Part shown: positions 34,845-43,204 of the stretch, piece after piece
How the letters are laid out: every line of letters begins with the position of its first letter
Position numbering within the stretch: position 1 is the stretch's first letter
NCBI RefSeq assembly: GCF_000719135.1
Contig: NZ_JOEK01000010.1
Span: forward strand, 1-64,000
Direction of reading: 5' to 3'
Source of the DNA: Streptomyces avicenniae
GTDB lineage: Bacteria; Actinomycetota; Actinomycetes; Streptomycetales; Streptomycetaceae
DNA length: 64,000 nucleotides
The notes under the pieces: model-generated
What the model was told of the DNA's origin: nothing
Seen by the model: the letters and a program-made list of their open reading frames with translations, nothing else
Database searches by the model: none
Position numbers and translations under genes: made by a program

Positions 34845-35840
34845 TCAGACGCCGCTACGGCCCGCGCCGTCCGCGGCGAGCGCCCGCACCGCCGCCTCCG
34901 ACACCGCCTCCACGGCCGCTATCCCCGCCTCGCGCGACGCGTGACCGTCCGAGACGACCGCTATCAGATACCGCTCACCGCCGGACGTCACACGGCCGAT
35001 GCTGTTGATGTCCCACAGGCCCGTCTGCGTGCGCGGGAGCCAGCCGTTCTTCAGCTCGAACGCGTCCCCGTCCGCCGCCGCCGACACGCCCCACCGCTGC
35101 CCGTCGGCCACGCTCTCCATCAGGCCCCTGATGTAGAGGCGCGACTCCGCCGTCAGCGCCGAGTCCGTGCCGTAGACGGCCGCGAGCAGCGCCAGCTGGT
35201 CACGGCTCGTCGTCTGCGTCAGCCCCCAGTGCCCCCCCGGGCCCCCCGACGTCTCGACCAGACCGAGACGCGCGTTCGCCGCGTCGAGCCCGTCCGCGCC
35301 GCCTATCGTCTCCCACAGCGCGTCGGCCGCCGGGTTGTCGCTCTCCCGGATCATCACCTCGGCCTGCCCGCGCTCCATCGGCGTCAGCGCGCGGCCCTCG
35401 TCCTGCGCCCGCAACAGCAGCGCGGCCAGGATGTCCACCTTCGCGATGCTGGCCGTGTCGAAGTGCTCCTCGCCGTACACGGCGCTGCGCCCGCTGCCGA
35501 GCGCCCGCACCGAGACCGACAGACGCGCCCCCTCGGCCGCGCCCTCCGCGAGCAGCGGGGATATCTCCCGGGCCAGGCGCAGGTCGGACACGACGGCGGA
35601 CTGGACGTCGTCGTCGGTCACGCCGCGGGAGGGCGGCACCTGCACGTGGTCCAGCCCGTCACCCGGCCCCGACCCGCCGTCCAGCGTGTCGGCAGCCTCC
35701 GCCGCACCCACCGTGGACCGCACCGCCTCCCGCGCCGAGTCGCTCGCGGACACCCCCGCGAGAAGAGTCGTGGCCAGCGCCGTGTTCAGCACCAGGGCAG
35801 GTGTGAACCGGCGTGGCGCACCAGGGGACTTCCTGCTCAT
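34845..35840 (-). CDS. Serine hydrolase, class A beta-lactamase-like, exported
   Basis: 331 aa with an N-terminal hydrophobic segment (ALVLNTALATTLLAGVSA) that exports it. The class A layout is visible: SxxK as SIAK, then the SDN loop in RESDNPAAD, and KNG where KTG is usual (ELKNGWLPR). The Glu of the omega loop is not obvious. It may be a penicillin-interacting protein or peptidase rather than an efficient beta-lactamase. It is convergent with the mycosin gene, 16 bp apart. The start MSRKSPG at 35840 has only a weak purine site. Confidence 0.83.
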   Translation of the reverse strand: MSRKSPGAPRRFTPALVLNTALATTLLAGVSASDSAREAVRSTVGAAEAADTLDGGSGPGDGLDHVQVPPSRGVTDDDVQSAVVSDLRLAREISPLLAEGAAEGARLSVSVRALGSGRSAVYGEEHFDTASIAKVDILAALLLRAQDEGRALTPMERGQAEVMIRESDNPAADALWETIGGADGLDAANARLGLVETSGGPGGHWGLTQTTSRDQLALLAAVYGTDSALTAESRLYIRGLMESVADGQRWGVSAAADGDAFELKNGWLPRTQTGLWDINSIGRVTSGGERYLIAVVSDGHASREAGIAAVEAVSEAAVRALAADGAGRSGV

Positions 35841-35982
35841 GAGCGCACGGTATCCCGCACACCTGCCCGAGTCATCTCCGCGCACGTGAAGAACGCGTAA
35901 CCAGGGGTGACGAACCCCACAGACCGTACGGCCGCCCGTGCCCCGCCCGACCCTGCGGCGGCACCCCCCGCGCCACCCCGGT

Positions 35983-35988
35983 TACCCT
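35983..35988 (+). promoter_or_regulatory. -10 box for leaderless SseB gene
   Basis: TACCCT ends 6 nt before GTG 35995. No ribosome-binding site is present. Confidence 0.45.
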
Positions 35989-35994
35989 CGCCGC

Positions 35995-36741
35995 GTGGCA
36001 CTCAAGAACATCCCCCAGCCCGCCTTCGCCGGTGACGACGGCTCCGCCGACCCCACCGTGCGCGACGCCCTCGACGCCTGGTCCCGCGACCCCGCCGCCG
36101 AGCCCGCGCTCCTCACCGCACTGGCCGACGCCCGTCTGCTCGTGCCGGTCGTCGCCGTGCTCGGCGAGGCGGAGGAGGGCCCCGACGGGCTGCGCCGCGA
36201 GAAGCACAGCGACATGGCCGTGCTCACGCTCGCCCTGCCGGACGGCCGCCGCGCCCTGCCGGTCTTCACCGCCACCGCCACGCTCGCCCGCTGGCGCCCC
36301 GACGCGCGGCCCGTCGCCGTCACCACAGGGCAGGCCCTGCGCGCCGCCGTCCAGGAGAACGCGGGCGCGCTCGTCCTCGACGTCGCGGGCCCCGTCACGT
36401 ACGAGCTGTCGGGGCCCGCCCTGCGGGCGGTGCTCACCGGCGCCGCCGCCGACCCCGGCGCGAGCCCGGCCGCCACCGAGGCCGTCGCCTCCGCCGTCGC
36501 CGCCGTCCTGCGCGCCGAGCCCGCCGTACGGGCCGCCCGCCTCGTCCCCGGCGGGCAGGCGGACGGCACCCTCGCCCTCGCGCTCGACCCCGGCGCGCCG
36601 ACGGGGGAGGCGGCCACCCGCCTCGCCCGCGCGCTCGCCGCCGACACCGTCCTGCGCGTCCATCTCGTCCGCGGGCTCCAGCTCGCCGTCCTGCCGCCGG
36701 GGGCGCCGTTCCCCGGGGAGCCGACCTACCGCAGGGAGTGA
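35995..36741 (+). CDS. SseB-family protein
   Basis: 248 aa, soluble. The SseB N-terminal domain is seen in LLTALADARLLVPVVAVLGE, KHSDMAVLTLALPDGRRALPVFT (the conserved sheet and Phe-Thr core) and ARPVAVTTGQALRAAVQEN. The C-terminal half is an Ala-rich SseB C-domain. Function in Actinobacteria is not known; the name comes from an enterobacterial protein. The gene is preceded by its own promoter and followed 103 bp later by the aquaporin. Confidence 0.82.
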   Translation: MALKNIPQPAFAGDDGSADPTVRDALDAWSRDPAAEPALLTALADARLLVPVVAVLGEAEEGPDGLRREKHSDMAVLTLALPDGRRALPVFTATATLARWRPDARPVAVTTGQALRAAVQENAGALVLDVAGPVTYELSGPALRAVLTGAAADPGASPAATEAVASAVAAVLRAEPAVRAARLVPGGQADGTLALALDPGAPTGEAATRLARALAADTVLRVHLVRGLQLAVLPPGAPFPGEPTYRRE

Positions 36742-36844
36742 GGGAGGCGCGCGCCGTTCACCCGCACGGCCGCGCCGAGGTGCGACCCGCCCGGCGCCGC
36801 CCGAGACTGCCACAGAAACCAACTGTCGGCAGCAGGAGGGCGCC

Positions 36845-37591
36845 ATGTCCACGGAGACCGAAGCGCAGCCGCTCGCGGCCGAGCTGGTCGGAAGCATGTT
36901 CCTCGTCTTGTTCGCCGTCGGCTCGGCGGTCCTGGCCGGTGAGTTCATCGGCAGCCTCGGCATCGCCCTGGCCTTCGGCTTCACCCTGCTCGGCGTCGTC
37001 TACATGTTCGGGACGCTGTCCGGGGCGCACATCAACCCGGCCGTGACGCTCGGGATGCTCCTGGCGGGACGCATGGAGACGCGCACGGCCGTCGCCTACT
37101 GGATCGCCCAGTTCGTCGGCGCGGCCATCGGCGCGGCGCTGCTCTTCCTGGTGGCCAAGCAGGTGCCAGGACTCGGCACGCACGCGGCCTTCGGCAGCAA
37201 CGGCTTCGACGACCGCTCGGCCGTCGGCCTGTCGCTCGGCGGCGCGTTCGTGATCGAGGCGCTGCTCACGTTCCTGCTCGTCTTCGTCTACCTGTCCGTG
37301 ACGCACGGCGTCACCGTGCGGTCGTTCGACGGCATCCCGCTCGGCCTGACCCTGGCGCTCGTGAACCTGGTGGGCATCCCGCTCACCGGCGCGGGGGTGA
37401 ACCCGGCGCGCAGCCTGATGCCCGCGATCTTCGCGACGGGCTCGGCGCTGTCCCAGGTGTGGCTGTTCATCGTCGCCCCGCTGGTGGGCGCGGCGATCGC
37501 GGTGGTGGTGCACCGGATCGTGCACGCGCAGGACGAGGAGTGGCTGAACGACTGGTCGTGGCTGCGGACTAGCCGATCACGGGACCGGTGA
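36845..37591 (+). CDS. Aquaporin/glycerol facilitator (MIP family)
   Basis: 248 aa with six membrane helices and the two half-helix motifs HINPAVTLG and GVNPARSLMP. The aromatic/arginine filter Arg follows the second NPA, and the short first loops look like the AqpZ water-channel subgroup, although specificity is not proved. The C-terminus ends in a basic/Trp-rich tail (WLNDWSWLRTSR). It overlaps the convergent DUF1844 gene by 23 bp. Upstream AGGAG (GCAGGAGGGC) supports ATG 36845. Confidence 0.92.
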   Translation: MSTETEAQPLAAELVGSMFLVLFAVGSAVLAGEFIGSLGIALAFGFTLLGVVYMFGTLSGAHINPAVTLGMLLAGRMETRTAVAYWIAQFVGAAIGAALLFLVAKQVPGLGTHAAFGSNGFDDRSAVGLSLGGAFVIEALLTFLLVFVYLSVTHGVTVRSFDGIPLGLTLALVNLVGIPLTGAGVNPARSLMPAIFATGSALSQVWLFIVAPLVGAAIAVVVHRIVHAQDEEWLNDWSWLRTSRSRDR

Positions 37592-37943
37592 GCTTCTCGC
37601 CCGGCCCCTGGCCCGGCGCGTCCGGCACCGCCGACGCCTCGCGGAAGGCGAGCTGGAGCGTCTTCAGGCCGTCCCGCAGCGGGGCGGCGTGGTACGAGCC
37701 GACCTCGGGGGCGGCGGCCGTCACCAGCCCGGCGAGGGCGATGATCAGCTTGCGCGCCTCGTCCAGGTCCTTGTGCTGCTCGCCGTCCTCGGCGAGGCCG
37801 AGCTGCACGGCGGCCGAACTCATCAGGTGCACGGCGAGGGTCGTGATCACCTCGACGGCGGGCACGTCCGCGATGTCGCGGGTCAGGCCCTCGACGTCGG
37901 GGGCGGCGTGCGAAGGGTCGGCGGAGGCGGCGGTGTCGCTCAT
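37569..37943 (-). CDS. DUF1844 protein upstream of infC
   Basis: 124 aa, acidic and soluble. The core LTRDIADVPAVEVITTLAVHLMSSAAVQLGL and the DLDEARKLIIALAGLV segment match DUF1844, whose members are regularly found divergent from infC in Actinobacteria. Its function is unknown. The tail overlaps the aquaporin gene by 23 bp on the other strand. The start at 37943 is the only family-compatible Met. Confidence 0.85.
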   Translation of the reverse strand: MSDTAASADPSHAAPDVEGLTRDIADVPAVEVITTLAVHLMSSAAVQLGLAEDGEQHKDLDEARKLIIALAGLVTAAAPEVGSYHAAPLRDGLKTLQLAFREASAVPDAPGQGPGEKLTGPVIG

Positions 37944-38064
37944 GCGCACCACCTTAAGCGCTGCCCCACGTCCCCCGGGCGGCGTACGGTGGCCGCCACG
38001 GACCAGGGCGTCTCCCACGGACGGCCCCCACGCCGGGCCGGGCGCGGGGGCTCGCCCGGTGGTG

Positions 38065-38070
38065 TAATCT
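38065..38070 (+). promoter_or_regulatory. -10-like box upstream of the infC leader
   Basis: TAATCT in the divergent DUF1844-infC gap would give a leader of about 280 nt. No -35 match is clear. Confidence 0.35.
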
Positions 38071-38074
38071 GGAA

Positions 38075-38358
38075 GGGACCGGCCGGACACTCGTGTGCCC
38101 GGCCCGCAAGTGGAGGCTCCACGCTCCCACCTCACCGGCCCCCCGGGTCGGTAGGTCACTGGTCGAGATCGCGCCCCGCGTCCACGCGGCGGTGCTCCCG
38201 GTCTGTTGGAGCCCCGCATGCGTGCCGTCCGGGGCGTTTTTTCATGCCGCGCGACCTGATCTGGCCGTGCGGCGGCGATGGCTCCAGGCGGCGGCCCACA
38301 CGAACGATCCGGCACGGCTGTCCGCCAGGCATCCGTGCGGCGCAACCGAGGAGGCCCC
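38075..38358 (+). ncRNA. infC leader RNA with internal attenuator
   Basis: A ~280-nt untranslated leader separates the promoter from infC. It has complementary GC segments (e.g. GGAGGCTCC near 38112) and an intrinsic terminator at 38211-38242 about 117 nt before the start codon. The structure suggests premature termination control of the IF3-L35-L20 operon, as known for infC-rpmI-rplT leaders in other bacteria. The ligand (for example L20) is inferred, not shown. Confidence 0.55.
38211..38242 (+). terminator. Intrinsic terminator inside the infC leader
   Basis: Stem GCCCCG / CGGGGC (38211-38216 and 38230-38235), with a small inner GCA/TGC pairing, is followed by G and six T. It is the only terminator in the window with a true U-tract, which fits attenuation. 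Confidence 0.75.
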
Positions 38359-38991
38359 ATCAGCGCCGAGCCACGTATCAACGACCGGATTCGCGTCCCC
38401 GAGGTGCGACTCGTCGGTCCCAGCGGCGAGCAGGTCGGCATCGTGCCGCTTGCTAAGGCCCTGGAGCTTGCCCAGGAGTACGACCTGGACCTGGTGGAGG
38501 TGGCGGCCACCGCCCGCCCGCCGGTGTGCAAGCTCATGGACTACGGCAAGTTCAAGTACGAGTCGGCCATGAAGGCCCGTGAGGCGCGCAAGAACCAGGC
38601 GCACACGGTCATCAAGGAGATGAAGCTCCGGCCGAAGATCGATCCGCACGACTACGACACCAAGAAGGGTCATGTCGTCCGGTTCCTGAAGCAGGGGGAC
38701 AAGGTCAAGATCACGATCATGTTCCGCGGTCGTGAGCAGTCCCGCCCCGAGCTGGGCTTCCGGCTGCTTCAGCGGCTTGCCGAGGACGTGCAGGATCTGG
38801 GCTTCGTGGAGTCCAACCCCAAGCAGGACGGCCGGAACATGATCATGGTTCTCGGCCCGCACAAGAAGAAGACCGAGGCCATGGCCGAGGCGCGGGAGGC
38901 CCAGGCCATCCGCAAGGCGGAGCGCCAGGCGGCCGAGCGTGAGCACCAGCAGGCCGAGCGCGAGCAGCAGCAGGGCAGGGCGTCGGCCTGA
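38359..38991 (+). CDS. infC: Translation initiation factor IF-3 with ATC start
   Basis: 210 aa. The protein opens [20 protein letters not shown], the conserved IF3 start. The codon is ATC at 38359, placed 4 nt after GAGGAGG; an in-frame ATG at 38278 has no such site and would add unconserved residues. Non-AUG starts are a known hallmark of infC, because IF3 discriminates against them and so limits its own synthesis. Both IF3 domains are intact. The C-terminus has a Gln/Glu/Arg-rich tail ([13 protein letters not shown]) longer than in E. coli. Confidence 0.95.
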   Translation: MSAEPRINDRIRVPEVRLVGPSGEQVGIVPLAKALELAQEYDLDLVEVAATARPPVCKLMDYGKFKYESAMKAREARKNQAHTVIKEMKLRPKIDPHDYDTKKGHVVRFLKQGDKVKITIMFRGREQSRPELGFRLLQRLAEDVQDLGFVESNPKQDGRNMIMVLGPHKKKTEAMAEAREAQAIRKAERQAAEREHQQAEREQQQGRASA

Positions 38992-39070
38992 CGACGGGTC
39001 GGCACGCACGCCGCCGCCGCGGGGGACCGCGGTGGCGCCGCAGGTAACAGGACGAGGAGAGAACGGCGAC

Positions 39071-39265
39071 ATGCCGAAGAACAAGACGCACAGCGGTGCC
39101 GGTAAGCGCTTCAAGGTCACCGGCTCCGGCAAGGTGATGCGCCAGCGCGCCGGTCGCCGTCACTACCTGGAGCACAAGTCCTCCACGCTCACCCGCCGCC
39201 TCGCCGGCACCACGGAGACGGCTCCGGCCGACGCCAAGAGGATCAAGAAGCTTCTCGGCATGTGA
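39071..39265 (+). CDS. rpmI: 50S ribosomal protein L35
   Basis: 64 aa, strongly basic: [20 protein letters not shown] at the N-terminus and [14 protein letters not shown] in the middle, as expected for bL35. It binds 23S rRNA. AGGAGAG precedes the start. It lies between infC and rplT in the usual order. Confidence 0.97.
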   Translation: MPKNKTHSGAGKRFKVTGSGKVMRQRAGRRHYLEHKSSTLTRRLAGTTETAPADAKRIKKLLGM

Positions 39266-39376
39266 GACGGGCGCGACCGGCGGCACCACCGGCCGCCGCG
39301 CGCCCCGCACCGACCGGGACCCATCCGTTTCCGGGCCGCGCGCACGATCCGCGGCCCCGCTGCAAGGAGTACACAC

Positions 39377-39763
39377 GTGGCACGCGTCAAGAGGGCGGTC
39401 AACGCCCACAAGAAGCGCCGGGCGGTCCTTGAGCAGGCCAGCGGTTACCGCGGCCAGCGTTCTCGGCTTTACCGCAAGGCGAAGGAGCAGGTCACCCACT
39501 CCCTCGTCTACAACTACAACGACCGCAAGAAGCGCAAGGGCGACTTCCGGCAGCTGTGGATCCAGCGGATCAACGCCGCCGCCCGCGCCAACGGCATCAC
39601 GTACAACCGCTTCATCCAGGGCCTGAAGGCCGCTGAGATCGAGGTGGACCGCAAGATGCTCGCCGAGCTGGCGGTGAACGACCCGAACGCGTTCGCGGTC
39701 CTGGTGGAGACGGCCCAGAAGGCCCTGCCCAGCGACGTGAACGCCCCCCGGGCCGCCGCCTGA
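39377..39763 (+). CDS. rplT: 50S ribosomal protein L20
   Basis: 128 aa from GTG 39377 with AAGGAG upstream. [20 protein letters not shown] is the rRNA-binding N-terminal extension, and the globular part has [20 protein letters not shown]20 is essential for 50S assembly and, in other bacteria, is the feedback repressor of this operon. A 30-nt hairpin follows. Confidence 0.97.
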   Translation: MARVKRAVNAHKKRRAVLEQASGYRGQRSRLYRKAKEQVTHSLVYNYNDRKKRKGDFRQLWIQRINAAARANGITYNRFIQGLKAAEIEVDRKMLAELAVNDPNAFAVLVETAQKALPSDVNAPRAAA

Positions 39764-39795
39764 GCCGACGGCTCCCGCGTCATCGCTCGTCCCAC

Positions 39796-39825
39796 GGACC
39801 CGCAGGCCAGGTGGCCTGCGGGTCC
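39796..39825 (+). terminator. Hairpin downstream of rplT
   Basis: Perfect 13-bp arms (39796-39808 and 39813-39825) around AGGT, 32 bp after the rplT stop, ending the infC operon. Confidence 0.7.
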
Positions 39826-39896
39826 CGTGCTGTCCCGCCCCGACCTGCCCGGCCGCGTCCGACCCCGCAGGTTCCGTATCCCGAGAAGGTGAGCGC

Positions 39897-40754
39897 GTGC
39901 CCATGGGTCCAGCCGCCGAGCTGATCTCCCCCCGCTCCCCGCGCGTCACCGCCGCGAGGCGGCTGGCGAAACGCAGCTTCCGCGGCAAGGAACGGCGCTT
40001 CCTCGCCGAGGGGCCGCAGGCGGTCCGGGAGGCGGTCGGGCACCGCTCCGGGGGGCGGCCGACCCTCGTGGAACTGTTCGCCACCCCCGAGGCCGCCGAG
40101 CGGCACGGCGACCTCGTGGGTGCCGTGCGCGCGCAGGGCGTCCCCGTCCACCTCGCGGACGACGACGTCGTCGCGGGGATCTCGCAGACGGTCACGCCCC
40201 AGGGGCTCGTCGGCGTCTGCCGCTTCCTCGACCTGCCGCTCGACGACGTCCTCGCCGCGCGTCCGCGCCTCGTGGCCGTCCTCGCGCACGTCCGCGACCC
40301 CGGCAACGCCGGGACGGTCCTGCGCTGCGCCGACGCCGCGGGCGCCGACGCCGTCGTCCTCACCGACGCCTCGGTCGATCCCTACAACCCGAAGGCCGTC
40401 CGCGCCTCGGTCGGCAGCCTCTTCCACCTGCCGGTCGCCGTCGGCGTGCCGGTGGAGGACGCCGTCCGCGGCCTGGCCGCCGCAGGGGTGCGGGTCCTGG
40501 CGGGTGACGGCGGCGGCGACCGCGACCTCGACGCCGAGCTGGACGCCGGGACCATGGGCGGCCCGACCGCCTGGATCTTCGGCAACGAGGCGTGGGGGCT
40601 GCCCGAGGAGACACGGGCGCTGGCCGACGCCGTCGTCCGGGTGCCGCTCCACGGCCGCGCCGAGAGCCTGAACCTCGCGACCGCAGCCGCCGTCTGCCTC
40701 TACGCCTCCGCCCGCGCCCAGCGCGCCCCCGGCGGCTGCCGCGCGACCGGCTGA
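39897..40754 (+). CDS. SpoU/TrmH-family RNA methyltransferase
   Basis: 285 aa from GTG 39897, which has a GAAGGTGAG site; ATG 39903 is an alternative. The N-terminal substrate domain (RFLAEGPQAVREAV) is followed by the SPOUT fold: motif 1 AHVRDPGNAGTVLRCADAAG, motif 2 AWIFGNEAWGLP and motif 3 VPLHGRAESLNLATAAAVC. It forms a trefoil-knot dimer that 2'-O-methylates rRNA or tRNA. Position between rplT and pheS is typical of Actinobacteria; the target nucleotide is not identifiable. Confidence 0.9.
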   Translation: MPMGPAAELISPRSPRVTAARRLAKRSFRGKERRFLAEGPQAVREAVGHRSGGRPTLVELFATPEAAERHGDLVGAVRAQGVPVHLADDDVVAGISQTVTPQGLVGVCRFLDLPLDDVLAARPRLVAVLAHVRDPGNAGTVLRCADAAGADAVVLTDASVDPYNPKAVRASVGSLFHLPVAVGVPVEDAVRGLAAAGVRVLAGDGGGDRDLDAELDAGTMGGPTAWIFGNEAWGLPEETRALADAVVRVPLHGRAESLNLATAAAVCLYASARAQRAPGGCRATG

Positions 40755-40860
40755 ACCCCCGCCCTACCGCCCGTCCCCGGCGCGGGCGCCCCGCACACGG
40801 GGAGCCCTGGTACGCCCGGTCCTAGTAGGCTGACCGGCACTGGGAGAGGGGCTCACGGGG

Positions 40861-41946
40861 ATGCATTCCGCTGCCGGTGCCGGGGAGTCGGACCTCCGGC
40901 CCGATGATCTTCCCGACGGACTCGTCGTCGCCGACGGTGACGGCCTGGTCACCTGCTTCAACGCCGAGGCCGCGCGGCTCACCGGCCGCCCGGCGTCCGG
41001 AGCGCTGGGCACACCCATCGAGCACGCGCTGCCCCTGGAGGACCCCGAGGGCCGCCGCTGGTGGCGGCTGACCGACCCGTACCACGGCCTCGCCACCCGC
41101 TCGGGACAGCCGGAACGCAACCTCGTCCTCCCCGACGGGCGGGAGGTCCTGGTGGCCGCCCGCTACGTCCGCGCCCGCCCCGCGGGACCGGTGCGCCGCC
41201 TCGTCGTCACCCTGCGCGGCACCGAGGCCAGGCGGCGCTCGGAACGCCACAACGCCGAACTCATCGCCACCGTCGCCCACGAACTGCGCTCCCCCCTCAC
41301 CTCGGTCAAGGGCTTCACCGCGACCATGCTCGACAAGTGGGAACGCTTCACCGACGACCAGAAGCGCCTGATGCTCCAGACCGTGGACGGCGACGCCGAC
41401 CGCGTCACACGCCTCATCACCGAGCTGCTGGACGTCTCCCGCATCGCCTCGGGCCGCCTGGAGCTGCGCCGCCAGCCCGTACGCCTCGACGAGGCCGTCC
41501 GCCGCCACGTCACCACCCTGGTCAACGGCGGCTGCCGCCCCGACCGCTTCGCCCTGCACGTGGACGGCCGCCTGCCCGGCCTGTGGGCGGATCCGGACAA
41601 GATGGACCAGGTCCTCGGCAACCTCCTGGAAAACGCGGTGCGCCACGGCGCCGGGACCGTCACGATCGAGATGCGGCCCGTCCCCGCCGCCGAGACGCGA
41701 CAGAACCAGGAAGGAACCGCCGTCACCGTGAGCGACGAAGGCCCCGGCATCCCGGAAGAGGTCATGCACCGCGTCTTCACGCGCTTCTGGCGCGGCGGCG
41801 ACCGGGCGGGCACCGGGCTCGGGCTGTACATCGTCAAGGGCATCGTCGAGGCCCACGGCGGCACGGTCACCGTCGGCCGCTCCGACCGGGGCGGCGCCCG
41901 CTTCCGATTCGTCCTGCCCGCGGGCACCCCGGCGTTCTTCTCCTGA
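40861..41946 (+). CDS. Soluble PAS-type sensor histidine kinase
   Basis: 361 aa with no membrane segment. An N-terminal PAS domain (DGLVVADGDGLVTCFNAEAARLTG) precedes the kinase: H-box VAHELRSPLTSVKGF, N-box NLLENAVRH, G1 DEGPGIP and G2 GTGLGLYIVKGI. No response regulator gene is adjacent, so its partner is elsewhere. A TAGGCT -10 box at 40826 leaves a ~20-nt UTR with GGGAGAGGGG. It lies between the methyltransferase and pheS, a conserved location. The signal is unknown. Confidence 0.9.
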   Translation: MHSAAGAGESDLRPDDLPDGLVVADGDGLVTCFNAEAARLTGRPASGALGTPIEHALPLEDPEGRRWWRLTDPYHGLATRSGQPERNLVLPDGREVLVAARYVRARPAGPVRRLVVTLRGTEARRRSERHNAELIATVAHELRSPLTSVKGFTATMLDKWERFTDDQKRLMLQTVDGDADRVTRLITELLDVSRIASGRLELRRQPVRLDEAVRRHVTTLVNGGCRPDRFALHVDGRLPGLWADPDKMDQVLGNLLENAVRHGAGTVTIEMRPVPAAETRQNQEGTAVTVSDEGPGIPEEVMHRVFTRFWRGGDRAGTGLGLYIVKGIVEAHGGTVTVGRSDRGGARFRFVLPAGTPAFFS

Positions 41947-42073
41947 AGGCCGCCCCCACCGGTCCCGCGGGCCGCCACCGCGTTCTGAAGTCACCACGCA
42001 CCCGCTTAGACTCGGTCACCGGGCACCCCGGGGCGCGCAGCGGGGCGTCAACCACACGGAAGCACGGGAAGAG

Positions 42074-43204
42074 ATGTCGGCACCCAACAAGTCGTACGAC
42101 CCAGTCGAGGTCGAGGCACTGAAACCGGAACGGATCGACGCCGCGCGGGACGAGGCGCTGGCGGCGATCGCCGCCGCCGACGGCCTCGACGCGCTGCGCG
42201 AGGTCAGGACCGCCCACTCCGGCGACCGCTCGCCGCTCGCCCTCGCCAACCGCGAGATCGGCGCCCTGCCGCCGCAGGCCAAGGCGGACGCAGGCAGGCG
42301 TGTCGGCCAGGCCAGGGGCGCGGTCTCCAAGGCGTTCGCCGCCCGGCAGGAACAGCTGGAGCGCGAGCGGGACGAGCGCGTGCTGGTCGAGGAGGCGGTG
42401 GACGTCACGCTGCCGTGGGACCGCGTGCCCGCCGGTGCCCGCCACCCCCTCACGACCCTCTCCGAGCGCGTCGAGGACATCTTCGTCGCCATGGGCTACG
42501 AGGTCGCCGAGGGGCCCGAGGTCGAGGCCGACTGGTTCAACTTCGACGCCCTGAACATCGGCCCCGACCACCCGGCCCGCACCACGCAGGACACCTTCTT
42601 CGTCGCCGACGACCGCGAGGGCGCCGCCCCCGACGCCTCCGGGCTCGTCCTGCGCACGCACACCTCGCCGGTGCAGATCCGCTCCATGCTGACGCGCGAG
42701 CTCCCGCTCTACCTGATCTGTCCCGGCCGCGTCTACCGGACCGACGAGCTGGACGCCACGCACACGCCGGTGTTCAACCAGGTCGAGCTGATCGCCATCG
42801 ACGAGGGCCTGACCATGTCGGACCTCAAGGGCACCCTCGACCACATGGTGCAGTCGCTCTTCGGGCCAGGCACCCACACCCGGCTGCGCCCCAACCACTT
42901 CCCCTTCACCGAGCCGTCCGCCGAGATGGACATGCTGTGCTTCCGCTGCCGCGGCGCGTCCGTCGGCAACCCGGACCGGCCCTGCCGCACCTGTTCCAGC
43001 GAGGGCTGGATCGAACTCGGCGGCTGCGGCGTGATCAACCCGCGCGTCCTGGTCGCCTGCGGTATCGACCCGGACAGGTACAGCGGCTTCGCCGCCGGTT
43101 TCGGCCTGGAGCGGATGCTGATGTTCCGCCACAACATCGTGGACATGCGAGACATGATCGAGGGTGACGTCCGCTTCACCCGGCCGTTCGGGATGGAGAT
43201 CTGA
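42074..43204 (+). CDS. pheS: Phenylalanyl-tRNA synthetase alpha subunit
   Basis: 376 aa. The N-terminal coiled coil contacts tRNA. Class II motifs are present: motif 1 near [20 protein letters not shown], motif 2 [21 protein letters not shown], and motif 3 [18 protein letters not shown]. The Phe-recognition region [12 protein letters not shown] is intact. Overlap with pheT is one base (TGATG at 43202-43206). The alpha2beta2 enzyme charges tRNA-Phe. Confidence 0.96.
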   Translation: MSAPNKSYDPVEVEALKPERIDAARDEALAAIAAADGLDALREVRTAHSGDRSPLALANREIGALPPQAKADAGRRVGQARGAVSKAFAARQEQLERERDERVLVEEAVDVTLPWDRVPAGARHPLTTLSERVEDIFVAMGYEVAEGPEVEADWFNFDALNIGPDHPARTTQDTFFVADDREGAAPDASGLVLRTHTSPVQIRSMLTRELPLYLICPGRVYRTDELDATHTPVFNQVELIAIDEGLTMSDLKGTLDHMVQSLFGPGTHTRLRPNHFPFTEPSAEMDMLCFRCRGASVGNPDRPCRTCSSEGWIELGGCGVINPRVLVACGIDPDRYSGFAAGFGLERMLMFRHNIVDMRDMIEGDVRFTRPFGMEI

